A stretch of 38,978 nt of DNA from Clostridium sp. CAG:465 (lineage in GTDB: Bacteria; Bacillota; Clostridia; TANB77; CAG-465): the NCBI GenBank assembly GCA_000433755.1, contig FR891290.1, positions 1-38,978 of the forward strand, given 5' to 3'. This document shows positions 24,475 through 33,190 of this stretch, in pieces. The position numbers and the translations under genes are program-made. Positions within the stretch are counted from its first letter, which is position 1. Every line of letters starts with the position of its first letter. The notes below the pieces were generated by a model, which was given only the letters and a program-made list of their open reading frames with translations, was not told where the DNA came from and made no database searches.

Positions 24475-27400
24475 TTAGATTTCGCTTTGTTTTCTACATA
24501 CGCTTGAATAATTACAATATTTACAATAATCGCATTTTTTATTAGGTCTAATCCTTACCACTCCACTTATTATTTCATTTCCAATTTCACCTAAAATATT
24601 TTTGGTTTGGAAAAATAAGTTCTTATATTCATCTTCACTTAGTGCTCGGTTTGTATTATCTTTTGTTAGTGTAGTTTTTGATATATCTATCAACCTTTTA
24701 TCTGTTGAAAGTTTTTTATCCATTTTCTCTATTATTTTTAAATCTTTTAAAAATATTCCTTTCATTCTTAATGCTTTTATTGTCTCATCTTTTATTTTTT
24801 CTTCATCATTTATATAATCTTTTAGATTAATAAGTTTATCTGATAAATTAAAATAAAGCATGCCTGCTGGTAATACCTTATTTATATTTTCTTTTTGTTT
24901 TTCTATTTTATTTACATTTTCAATAAAAGAATCTAGATATGTTATTAATTGAAGTGATATTCCATCTTTAATATCTTCTAATTTTAAATCTTTTTTACTT
25001 GATTTATAGTCAATTATTCTTACATACATATTATCATTTGCCCTTAAAACATCTACCCTATCTATTTTTCCTATAATATTCATTGTTTTATTTTCTGAAA
25101 TTTTAATCTTTATAGGAGCAAATAACTTTCCCTCTTTAAATTCTATTTCATATCCATACGGTACAAATTCACTTTGATTAAAGCTTGTTGCAATTACTTT
25201 TACAACTTTTTTCATAGTATTTATTAATTTTTCTTTTAATATTTCATATTTTATACTTTGTTTTTTATTTCCAAGATTTGCATTTAATTTTTTTTCAATA
25301 ACTTCATCTAATTTTTCATTCCACTCTTCATTTAAAAGTAATGATTGCCATGTTATATTATTTTCAAATAAATATTTTGAAAATTCTTCTAAAACTTCAT
25401 GCATAAAACTACCTACGTCAAGGCTTGATATTTCAAATTCTCGTCTTGGCTCAATCTTTAATAAATACTTCATATAATATGAAAAAGGACACTTTTTAAA
25501 TAATTCAAGTTTAGATATACTTGTATCGAACTTATCTCCATATATCTTTTCAAGATTTTTTTTATTTAAATTATCATCATTTTTTATATAATTTAAAAGG
25601 GTATTATATTGTATATCATTATTTATGTATTCATATATACTAGAAATTTTTTCATTAGTATAATCTTCTATTTTTACATTATTTATTAATTCTAACATAT
25701 ACTCTAAAATTTCATTTTTTGAATAAATAGAATTTATATTTGTCTCATTTAATTCACTTAGAATATTACTTTGTATTTTAACATCCAAAATCTTTTTTAT
25801 ATCATTTATTATGCTTGAAATTCTTAATGATTTACCTGAATAATCTGATATAGGTATTAAAATGTTAATCTCATTAGTTACACTGTTTAAAACGTTATAT
25901 ATATTGTATTTAGCCATATTTTGCTTTGATATTGTTGTTTCCTTTAATTCAAGACCTTTTTCTTGTAGTTCTTTTAATTGTTCATCATTAAACAAAATAT
26001 CTTCTTCTGAAATTTTTGGAAAACTTCCTTCATTTACTCCAATAAAGAAAGCATTTTTAGATTCTTTTCCATTGGATAAGTTTATATCTAATAAATTTAC
26101 AGAATCTAATACTGGTGGTAAAGTTTTAACATATGTATCCTTTATTTGCAGTTTAAATACTTGAACAAATACATCAAATGTCATCTTTTCTTTATATACC
26201 TTTGATATTGAATTAAATATTTCACATAGTTTTCCCCAAACTTGTTTTTCTTTATCTAAATTTGAAATATCGAACTCATTAGAAATTTTTTCAAGTTTAT
26301 ACAAACTATCTTTATATCTTTGAAGTACACCACTATTATTTAAATGTTCCCATATATATGCAACATACCACTTGGCACTTTCTTCCTTTTTTATACCTGT
26401 ATTATATATATCAATCAATTTACTACGTATACTATTTAAATTTTGAATATCATATATATGTTCATTACTCCTTGTATTATTTAACTTAAATTCTTTTGTT
26501 AAGTTATAATCGGTTATATTAAATTCTAACATATAATTTTCAAACTCGTATACATCCGCTTCACTTACATCACAAAATCCAAGTTTTAATATATCAATTA
26601 AGGTATCCTTTTTTACTCCATTTTTTAATATATCAAGATATTTTAATATATATGTAGTTAATTTTGAAAATTTTATATTTTCCTTACTATTTATATATAT
26701 TGGTATATTTGCTTGAAAAAACACTCTTGAAATAATATCCTTATATCCATCTAAATCAGTTGTATATATGTCAAAATCTTTATATCTATACCCAACTCTT
26801 ACCTTTTTATTTATATAGCTTGCGATATATTCTATTTCTGAAAATGCGTTTGAGTACATACCTATATGGACATTTTGAGAGTTTATTTTTTTATCAATTT
26901 TATTGGAAAAAATATTGTCTGATAAATATTTTATATCCTGTTTTTGTTTTAAATATTTAATATACATTAGTTTATTATGTACTTTAGTACCTATGCTACT
27001 TGCAATTTGAAGCAAATTTAAATATGTCATATTTGATGTTTCAAATATTTCACTTGTATTACATGCATATATATCCTCAACTTTTGTAATATCTGTTGTT
27101 ATGGAGATTGTAATATCACATTTCATATCTAAAAACATTTTAACTATCTCTAATTCTTTTTTAGTAAAATTGTTATATGCATCAAAATATATTGAAGTAT
27201 TTTCTAATTTTATTTTAGATATATTGTTAATAAAAATATCCATTTCATCTATATTGTCTGTAAAGTTTTCCTCAAGTTTCTTTATATACTTAGCATATAT
27301 ATTGCATATTTCTTTTAATTTCAAATAATTTATATTATTTTTTATACTAATTTCATCTATTTTTTTAACATCAAATCCTGATTTTCTTATTAAATCAATA

Positions 27401-27771
27401 TATATATACATCAAATCAAGAAAGCCATCTTTTCTACTTACACCTTTAAATACTTTTATTTCATTTTGCATAGATGATATGACATCTGCTAGTATGATTT
27501 TTTTATCATTAGTTGAAACATACCCCTCATCGTTATACAGTCCTAAATTTATTATATTTTCCTTTACATACTCACTTATTGTAGTTATATTTACTCCTAT
27601 TATTCCACTCTTTTTTAAATATTTAATATAATTATTTTCAGTTTCTTGCCTTCTTTGAGATGGTACAAAGAGAATAACATCTTTATTATTTTTTATATCT
27701 TTTTCTATATTTTCATATATATATGTACTCTTTCCTGTCTTTGGTTTTCCTAAAACAATGTTTAAAGCCAT
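24475..27771 (-). CDS. addB: ATP-dependent helicase/nuclease subunit B
   Basis: 1098 residues, slightly short for AddB. The N-terminus carries a Walker A motif, GKPKTGKST (about 8-16). The central region is an inactivated UvrD-like helicase fold. The C-terminal RecB-type nuclease contains the D-Y-K-S-S motif (about 943-947). Iron-sulfur cysteines are C793-region FKKCPFSYYMKYLL plus the C-terminal C-D-Y-C-K-Y-C-N-Y-S-S-V-C cluster. AddAB processes double-strand breaks to load RecA. The partner addA is not adjacent in this window, which is unusual for Firmicutes. It follows scpB by 10 bp. Confidence 0.92.
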   Translation of the reverse strand: MALNIVLGKPKTGKSTYIYENIEKDIKNNKDVILFVPSQRRQETENNYIKYLKKSGIIGVNITTISEYVKENIINLGLYNDEGYVSTNDKKIILADVISSMQNEIKVFKGVSRKDGFLDLMYIYIDLIRKSGFDVKKIDEISIKNNINYLKLKEICNIYAKYIKKLEENFTDNIDEMDIFINNISKIKLENTSIYFDAYNNFTKKELEIVKMFLDMKCDITISITTDITKVEDIYACNTSEIFETSNMTYLNLLQIASSIGTKVHNKLMYIKYLKQKQDIKYLSDNIFSNKIDKKINSQNVHIGMYSNAFSEIEYIASYINKKVRVGYRYKDFDIYTTDLDGYKDIISRVFFQANIPIYINSKENIKFSKLTTYILKYLDILKNGVKKDTLIDILKLGFCDVSEADVYEFENYMLEFNITDYNLTKEFKLNNTRSNEHIYDIQNLNSIRSKLIDIYNTGIKKEESAKWYVAYIWEHLNNSGVLQRYKDSLYKLEKISNEFDISNLDKEKQVWGKLCEIFNSISKVYKEKMTFDVFVQVFKLQIKDTYVKTLPPVLDSVNLLDINLSNGKESKNAFFIGVNEGSFPKISEEDILFNDEQLKELQEKGLELKETTISKQNMAKYNIYNVLNSVTNEINILIPISDYSGKSLRISSIINDIKKILDVKIQSNILSELNETNINSIYSKNEILEYMLELINNVKIEDYTNEKISSIYEYINNDIQYNTLLNYIKNDDNLNKKNLEKIYGDKFDTSISKLELFKKCPFSYYMKYLLKIEPRREFEISSLDVGSFMHEVLEEFSKYLFENNITWQSLLLNEEWNEKLDEVIEKKLNANLGNKKQSIKYEILKEKLINTMKKVVKVIATSFNQSEFVPYGYEIEFKEGKLFAPIKIKISENKTMNIIGKIDRVDVLRANDNMYVRIIDYKSSKKDLKLEDIKDGISLQLITYLDSFIENVNKIEKQKENINKVLPAGMLYFNLSDKLINLKDYINDEEKIKDETIKALRMKGIFLKDLKIIEKMDKKLSTDKRLIDISKTTLTKDNTNRALSEDEYKNLFFQTKNILGEIGNEIISGVVRIRPNKKCDYCKYCNYSSVCRKQSEI

Positions 27772-27781
27772 TTTCTACCCC

Positions 27782-28342
27782 TTATTTATCTTCATTTTTT
27801 TCTTCAAAATCATTTACAAGTAATTGCTCATCTTTTATTTTAATTTCATCAAATTTTGGAAGTTCTTCTATGTTTTCAATGCCGCAAGATTTTAAAAATT
27901 CATTTGTAACAGAATATGCTGCTGGTCTTCCAGGAAGATTAAGTCTTGCCACCTCTTCAACAAGTCCACATTCTAAAAGTCTGCTTACAGCAAAATCACT
28001 ATTTACACCTCTAATACTTTCTATTTCTGATTTTGTTATCTTAGGATTATATGCAATTATACTTAGTACTTCAAGTGCTGCAGTTGATAAATTTTGTCTC
28101 TTAGTATTTTCGACAAATTTTGTTACATATTTATAATAGTCTTTATTAGTTACTAGTTGATACATTTCTTTTATTTTAACTAGTGTTATTCCACAATTTC
28201 CACTATATTTTTCTTTTAATTTTTCTATTGCATCTTCAATTTTAATTTTTTCTTCTCCAAGTGTTGATGAAAGTTCATCTATTGATATTTCTCTTCCTAG
28301 TGCAAATAGCACTGCTTCTACTATATTTTCTAAATTTTCCAT
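27782..28342 (-). CDS. scpB: Segregation and condensation protein B
   Basis: 186 residues with two winged-helix domains. Family features are the start E-N-I-V-E-A-V-L-F-A-L-G-R-E-I-S (about 5-20), STAALEVLSIIAYNPKITKSEIESIRGV (about 93-120) and the second winged helix with GLVEEVARLNLPGRPAAYSVT. ScpB with ScpA forms the kleisin part of the SMC complex that compacts chromosomes. scpA is not next to it here. AGGAG lies eight bases before the ATG, and addB follows closely, so the two are probably cotranscribed. Confidence 0.94.
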   Translation of the reverse strand: MENLENIVEAVLFALGREISIDELSSTLGEEKIKIEDAIEKLKEKYSGNCGITLVKIKEMYQLVTNKDYYKYVTKFVENTKRQNLSTAALEVLSIIAYNPKITKSEIESIRGVNSDFAVSRLLECGLVEEVARLNLPGRPAAYSVTNEFLKSCGIENIEELPKFDEIKIKDEQLLVNDFEEKNEDK

Positions 28343-28419
28343 AAATAAAGCTCCTTTTTTATACTCTTTTCATAACATACACATATTATATCAAAAACAG
28401 AAGTTTTTTTAAAGTAATT

Positions 28420-28459
28420 TCAAAAAAAAGAGTAAATCTGAAATATCTCAGATTTACCC
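28420..28459 (-). terminator. Terminator of the 104-residue gene
   Basis: Minus strand GGGTAAATCTGA / TCAGATTTACTC stem, then eight T. It is nearly identical to the hairpin at 28881-28919. Confidence 0.85.
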
Positions 28460-28467
28460 TTTAAATA

Positions 28468-28782
28468 TTAAGCCTGTTTTATAAAAACAATATTTTCGGG
28501 AGATAACGGTTTGTAATACTCAACTTTTTTATTATTTGTATATCTTGACAACACAACCCATAATGGACTAATAGAATTAATACAATCAAATTCAATAAAT
28601 GAATTTCCTTCAAATTCAAATCCAACAGTTCCACTAAAAATATATGTGTGTATATTCTTATATTTGATTTCGTTATATATCCCTATATGAACAAAACACC
28701 ATGAATCATTCTTTACATTATTTTTTATAAGTTCTGTAATTGATTCACCATTTTTTAAGATAAGTGTACTAGTAGTAATCAT
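28468..28782 (-). CDS. Unknown 104-residue protein
   Basis: I do not recognise it. It has no signal peptide or clear membrane span. Alternating beta-strand patterns (STLILKNG, WCFVHIGIYN, IHTYIFSGTVGFEFEG, SFIEFDCIN, LWVVLSRYT, KVEYYKPL) suggest a small beta-barrel or roll. AAGGAGGAAACGTG precedes the ATG at 28782. It is an isolated unit with a perfect promoter upstream and a terminator downstream whose twin lies on the other side. Confidence 0.7.
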   Translation of the reverse strand: MITTSTLILKNGESITELIKNNVKNDSWCFVHIGIYNEIKYKNIHTYIFSGTVGFEFEGNSFIEFDCINSISPLWVVLSRYTNNKKVEYYKPLSPENIVFIKQA

Positions 28783-28832
28783 CACGTTTCCTCCTTATTT
28801 AATTAAATAAAAAATTATATCTTTGTTACGAT

Positions 28833-28861
28833 ATTATATCATTCCAATCGTATTATGTCAA
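28833..28861 (-). promoter_or_regulatory. Promoter of the 104-residue gene
   Basis: Minus strand TTGACA (28856-28861), 17 bp, TATAAT (28833-28838): exact consensus. Confidence 0.85.
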
Positions 28862-28880
28862 TATTTAATCACAGTAGTAG

Positions 28881-28919
28881 ACAAAAAGAGTAAATCTTAA
28901 TATCTCAGATTTACTCTTT
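28881..28919 (-). terminator. Terminator after the headless FGE cassette
   Basis: Minus strand AAAGAGTAAATCT / AGATTTACTCTTT, a 13-bp perfect stem followed by TTTTTG. About 40 bp here match 28420-28459 closely. Confidence 0.8.
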
Positions 28920-28935
28920 AAATTATTGATCTGTA

Positions 28936-29535
28936 CTATTTAATATATAGTCTAACACGAAATCCTAAATCAACACCAGCGTAATATGACATACCGTGAT
29001 TACGAAGGGAAACTGGATTTTCAATACCACTATTACTGTAGCTACCGCCACGACTAATGAAATAAGAATCATTAGCCTCACTCGTCCATTCCCATACATT
29101 TCCTGCTAAATCATAAATATTTTTTACTTTCCAATTTTCATTAAATCCTGATGTACTTTTTGTTCCACTATTTTCATTAGCTGGAGCTAATGAATCTATG
29201 TGATTTCCATAATATCTACTATTTGTTAAACTAGCTGATGAATTTATACTATTTAAACTATCCTTTATCCAATTACATGTTGTGTCCCATGCTTTTCCTG
29301 TTAATAATCCTGTTTGTACATATTCATTACTTATCATACTTTCTGCACTTGCTTTTGAATTGGTATAATCTATGCTTGCCCAAACTATTGCACTTTTTTT
29401 ACTTACTGGTATTCCTGTTTTATTACTTGGAGACGTATCTCCATCAGGTATTCCTGCTTCATATCTTCCTATATAAAATCCTCCATATTTTACTACATCT
29501 GCTGTTTCATCTGTTATACCATTTGGTAAAAACAA
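28936..29535 (-). pseudogene. 5'-truncated FGE-sulfatase/C-type-lectin-fold cassette
   Basis: About 199 residues covering only the FGE-type domain: LPNGITDETADVVKYGG, FYIGRYEAG, GLLTGKAWDT, the NIYDLAGNVWEWTSE motif, RGGS, then a variable stretch and the closing GFRVRLYIK. There is no prepilin head, no Shine-Dalgarno sequence and only a TTG at 29535, preceded by an in-frame TGA. It starts right after a terminator (29551-29595), so it should be silent. A stretch of 84 bp (about 29446-29529) matches the cassette at 34868-35584 with two differences. The end (28943-28962) is identical to 34875-34894, but the roughly 45 codons between differ strongly. It looks like a donor cassette or a remnant of a tandem array. 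Confidence 0.75.
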
Positions 29536-29550
29536 TATATTTCATATTTT

Positions 29551-29595
29551 AGAAAAGAAAAAAGTGATACAGTTTTATATTTACTGTACCACTTT
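29551..29595 (-). terminator. Terminator of the D,D-carboxypeptidase gene
   Basis: Minus strand AAAGTGGTACAGT / ACTGTATCACTTT, 13-bp stem with one G-U pair, then TTTTTTCTTTTC. It resembles the hairpin at 34694-34731. Confidence 0.9.
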
Positions 29596-29649
29596 AAGCA
29601 ATAAAAATTTTACACTAATGTTAATATTATCCTCTTATATCCATATCTT

Positions 29650-30792
29650 TTATATAGAAATAAACATATTTTTTATTCCCTCAAAAAAATAATCAATAGG
29701 AGTTTTACATTTTATATCTTCTTCCAAAATTATCTCTTTTTTATAAATTTCTTCATCACCAATATATGCATATATTGTACCTATTTTTTGTCCAGCATTC
29801 ATAGGAGGTGTAATACTCTGCATAACATCTTGCTTAATATATATTCGTTCATATTCCTCATCCGTTATAGGTATTTCTTTACTATCTGATATTTTTTTCT
29901 CATATGATTTTATATTTCCCTTTATAACCGGAATGTTAATATAAAAATTAAGATAATCTGATATATCTCTTATTTTATATCTATTAAAACTTTCTTCAAG
30001 AAGTTTTTTTGCATCATTAAACCTTATTTTTGTCGTTTCTGCTCCAAGAACAACTACAATATATCTTTCATTATCTTTTGTTGCAGAAGCTATCAAACAA
30101 CGATTGGCACCATTGGTAAAACCAGTTTTCACTCCATCAGCAAATTCATAAGACCTAAGTAGAGCATTTGTATTATTTAAATTTTTAGAAAAAGATCCAA
30201 AATTTACTGTCTTACTTTTAGTAGCAACTGCTTCATTTATATATTTATTATTAAGTGCATACCTTGTAATTAACGCCATATCATAGGCTGTAGAATAATG
30301 ATTTTCATTATCTAATCCATGAGGATTAGCAATACTAGTGTTTATTGCCCCTATATCATGTGCTTTTTTGGTTGCCATTACTCCATAATTTTCAATACTA
30401 CCACCAATATGTTCCCCAACAGTATAAGCACAATCATTTCCTGATGGAAGAAGCATTCCATAAAGTAAACTTTCTGCACTTACCTTATCTCCTTTTTTAA
30501 GTCCTACAGTCGAGCCACCAATCCAAGCAGCATTTTTAGGCACTTCTATCATTTCATCCATCTTACAATTTTCAACCAGCATAATTGAAGTTAAAACTTT
30601 TGTAAGAGAAGCCATTGGTCTTTTTTGACTTGCATTTTTATCATAAAGAATTCTTCCAGTTTTGTAATCTATTACAACTGCTGCAGGGCTATCTACGTTT
30701 ATAAACAACTTGGTAGTTGTATCTGCATACAATTTACTACTAAATATACTAAAACATAAAAATAAAGCTACTATATATCTTATTTTTGACAT
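29650..30792 (-). CDS. D-alanyl-D-alanine carboxypeptidase (peptidase S11, DacF-like)
   Basis: 380 residues. A signal peptide (about 1-23) is followed by the penicillin-binding S11 domain with S-L-T-K at 62-65 (catalytic serine 62), S-G-N at 117-119 and K-T-G at 222-224. All three motifs are intact. A C-terminal PBP5-type beta domain (about 255-350) and an amphipathic end (FFEGIKNMFISI) for membrane attachment follow. It trims the terminal D-Ala from peptidoglycan stem peptides. Whether it is vegetative or a sporulation paralogue is not decidable from sequence. The ribosome site is GAGGTGC before the ATG. Confidence 0.93.
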   Translation of the reverse strand: MSKIRYIVALFLCFSIFSSKLYADTTTKLFINVDSPAAVVIDYKTGRILYDKNASQKRPMASLTKVLTSIMLVENCKMDEMIEVPKNAAWIGGSTVGLKKGDKVSAESLLYGMLLPSGNDCAYTVGEHIGGSIENYGVMATKKAHDIGAINTSIANPHGLDNENHYSTAYDMALITRYALNNKYINEAVATKSKTVNFGSFSKNLNNTNALLRSYEFADGVKTGFTNGANRCLIASATKDNERYIVVVLGAETTKIRFNDAKKLLEESFNRYKIRDISDYLNFYINIPVIKGNIKSYEKKISDSKEIPITDEEYERIYIKQDVMQSITPPMNAGQKIGTIYAYIGDEEIYKKEIILEEDIKCKTPIDYFFEGIKNMFISI

Positions 30793-30850
30793 TTTTGCAC
30801 CTCATAACATTTTATGTTATAAAGTAAAATATATGAAACTTAGTTATATA

Positions 30851-32452
30851 TTATCTAGACGGTACTTCAGATTCACTTTTTAACATTTTTTCATATTGCA
30901 TATTTTCTCTTATTTTTTGATTATCAATCTGTATAATATCAATTCCAAGTTTTTTTGCTTCATTAACTTCAGCTTCTATAATTTTAGTTATTTCATCTTC
31001 TGAAAATTTTCCAGATTCTTTTAGCTTTTCTAAATCGTATGAACAGACCAAATACGAAGGTTTTAAATTTATTCTACTTAGTAAAATTTCTTTTCTTTCA
31101 GAATTAGATTGAGATATTTCATGCATTGTCATTGATAGCTCCTTAAACTTATTTTTATATGGAATACTTTCCTTTCCTAAATTTGAATCAGCATTTTTAT
31201 CACAACTAAGTAGTATATTATTATAATCTAAATCTGCTCCAAACCCAACGGCAAATTTTAAAGAATATATCATATCATCTTTTGTTGCAGTTGTACATGC
31301 AAGCTGCTTTGAACCATTTTTTAAAACATCTAATCTGTAGCCATATTTATTATTTATATCCTCATTTGTTATTTCAAATGTCTTTTCAGGAATAAGTTCA
31401 TTTATACATTCTTTAATATTACTATCACTTATTTGTTTCTGATATTTTTTATACAATTCTGTATATACTGGAATTTCACGCCTATTATTTGATATAACGT
31501 TAACAGGCTTTTTTCCCTCCTTTACCAGTTCCCTATTTACTATAACATTCTTAAAGTTATTCTCTAAATATTCAGGAAAATTCTTTGCATAAAAATGAAG
31601 TAACATATTATCTGGTATATCATTATAATTTTCTATTTTTCTACTCCCTTTATAATTATACAATCCAGCCACAATGTCCTTCCTATTTATTATTTCAAAA
31701 TCATTATATATATCTTTCATAAGTTTTGCATTAAACTCACTCTTTTTTACCTCTTTCATATTAGATGATATATATACTTCATTTTCGTCTGGTACTTTGC
31801 TTTCTATTAAATAGTCTGTCATTCCTAACATATTAGAAATTTTAGAATATTCTATTTTATTACCATCTTTTAATATATTTAATCTTTCTTTTAAAGTATT
31901 TAAATTATAATAATTCCAAACATCTTCTACTTTCCAATTACTACAATTTATGTTTTCTCTATCTTCTTCTGAAAAAGCATTTCTATTATCTTTTATAATA
32001 TCAAATACACCATTTTCTAATTCTTTTTTTATTGTATCATTATTGTTTATTAAATCATCTACACTATAACATCTTAATAAGTCTAAAAATGTTTTTAATA
32101 CAATTTTATTACTTCCATCTAAGTGATCGCCATCCTTAAGAAAATTTTTAAATTTTGCTTGGACGTTTTGGTTATCAAAAGCTTTACTTATATTATCACT
32201 ATCAGCTGTAACATATACTCTCATATATGGATTTCTTTTTATAACATTAATCACATCTACTATATATTTAGAATATATATCATAAAATTTCTCCTTATCT
32301 ATATCTATATCTTCAACAAATTTAACTTCATCTAATTTAAAATTTTTACTATCGTATACTCCGTGATCACCAACATTATTTTCACATATATAATCTTCAT
32401 TTATACCAATTTTAGACAATATTTCTCTTACTTTTTCATCATCAACACTCAT
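30851..32452 (-). CDS. Unknown 533-residue cytoplasmic protein
   Basis: I do not recognise a family. There is no signal peptide or membrane span. Visible parts: an acidic N-terminal 70 residues; a long helical, Asn/Lys/Asp-rich middle; NYYNLNTLKERLNIL; SKISNMLGMTDYLIESKVPDENEVY; LLHFYAKNFPEYLENNFKN; and a C-terminal block L-K-P-S-Y-L-V-C-S-Y-D ... E-A-K-K-L-G-I-D-I-I-Q-I-D-N. That block is a Rossmann-like strand-helix-strand suggestive of a nucleotide-binding or effector-type domain. The ATG at 32452 is chosen because GGTGATAGTT precedes it; a GTG four codons earlier overlaps that site. It is a single-gene unit with its own promoter. Confidence 0.65.
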   Translation of the reverse strand: MSVDDEKVREILSKIGINEDYICENNVGDHGVYDSKNFKLDEVKFVEDIDIDKEKFYDIYSKYIVDVINVIKRNPYMRVYVTADSDNISKAFDNQNVQAKFKNFLKDGDHLDGSNKIVLKTFLDLLRCYSVDDLINNNDTIKKELENGVFDIIKDNRNAFSEEDRENINCSNWKVEDVWNYYNLNTLKERLNILKDGNKIEYSKISNMLGMTDYLIESKVPDENEVYISSNMKEVKKSEFNAKLMKDIYNDFEIINRKDIVAGLYNYKGSRKIENYNDIPDNMLLHFYAKNFPEYLENNFKNVIVNRELVKEGKKPVNVISNNRREIPVYTELYKKYQKQISDSNIKECINELIPEKTFEITNEDINNKYGYRLDVLKNGSKQLACTTATKDDMIYSLKFAVGFGADLDYNNILLSCDKNADSNLGKESIPYKNKFKELSMTMHEISQSNSERKEILLSRINLKPSYLVCSYDLEKLKESGKFSEDEITKIIEAEVNEAKKLGIDIIQIDNQKIRENMQYEKMLKSESEVPSR

Positions 32453-32468
32453 AACTATCACCAAATTA

Positions 32469-32496
32469 ATTATATTATAATTTTTAATATTGTCAA
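32469..32496 (-). promoter_or_regulatory. Promoter of the 533-residue protein gene
   Basis: Minus strand TTGACA (32491-32496), 16 bp, TATAAT (32469-32474), very close to the start codon. Confidence 0.65.
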
Positions 32497-32512
32497 TAGA
32501 ACAAAATTTTTC

Positions 32513-32547
32513 AAAAAAAAATAAGGAGCGGTAAATTTTACCACTCC
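32513..32547 (-). terminator. Terminator of the 138-residue gene
   Basis: Minus strand GGAGTGGTAAA / TTTACCGCTCC stem with one G-U pair, followed by TTATTTTTTTTT. Confidence 0.9.
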
Positions 32548-32559
32548 TTTAAACAAAAA

Positions 32560-32976
32560 TTACGATGAAAATTTTTTTCTTTTAAACACATCTTCAAAAT
32601 AGATAATGTATACATTAGGACAACCGTAAAGACTTACTCTTGCAATTTTTATTACATTTTCATCATATAAAAGCTCAAAATCTATTATATTTGAAAATAA
32701 AGCTTTCATTACATCTGAATGTCTTTTTAAATCATCCATTTTAGAGAACTCTGAGCATTGTTTTACCAAGTCAAACTGCTTTTTTGAAAGAATTTCGAAC
32801 TCATTTGGGACAAATTCTCCATCTTCAACCCTATCGTACAAAATAGGAAGTTCATCCTTTATATAAATCAATCCATCCAAAACTTTTTTAAGCTTCACCT
32901 TATCATTATAATAAGGAATACCTTCAATATACTTAATTTTCTCATTCAATACGTCTACAAATTCTTTCTCTTTCAT
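32560..32976 (-). CDS. Unknown 138-residue protein
   Basis: I do not recognise it. The first about 100 residues are helical and charged (V-L-N-E-K-I-K-Y-I-E-G-I-P-Y-Y, LKKVLDGLIYIKDELPILYDRVEDGEF, FDLVKQCSEF). The C-terminus has two short strands (VIKIARVSLYG, VYIIYFEDVF) and a basic end. No signal peptide or membrane span. AGGAGG precedes the ATG but sits in the loop of a small hairpin (32980-32995), and the transcript has a leader of about 150 nt from the promoter at 33133-33161, so translation may be regulated. Confidence 0.65.
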   Translation of the reverse strand: MKEKEFVDVLNEKIKYIEGIPYYNDKVKLKKVLDGLIYIKDELPILYDRVEDGEFVPNEFEILSKKQFDLVKQCSEFSKMDDLKRHSDVMKALFSNIIDFELLYDENVIKIARVSLYGCPNVYIIYFEDVFKRKKFSS

Positions 32977-32979
32977 AAC

Positions 32980-32995
32980 GTTCCCTCCTAGGAAC
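32980..32995 (-). promoter_or_regulatory. Hairpin enclosing the ribosome site of the 138-residue gene
   Basis: Minus strand GTTCC-TAGGAG-GGAAC places most of the AGGAGG in loop and 3' arm, four bases before the ATG. A five-pair stem is marginal alone. Confidence 0.4.
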
Positions 32996-33132
32996 TAAGA
33001 AGTTTACAACATTTAAGAAATATTTATACGGAAAAAAGATAGAACTATATTTTTTATTAATATAATTGTCTTAAATCTAAAAATAGAACCTAAGATGTTA
33101 ATTAACTTCTTAAAAAATTTTATGATAATAAT

Positions 33133-33161
33133 ATTATATCATAAATCTATAAAGAAGTCAA
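33133..33161 (-). promoter_or_regulatory. Promoter of the 138-residue gene
   Basis: Minus strand TTGACT (33156-33161), 17 bp, TATAAT (33133-33138). It gives a leader of about 150 nt. Confidence 0.75.
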
Positions 33162-33190
33162 TTTTATGTAAATTATTCTGTATATAATTT

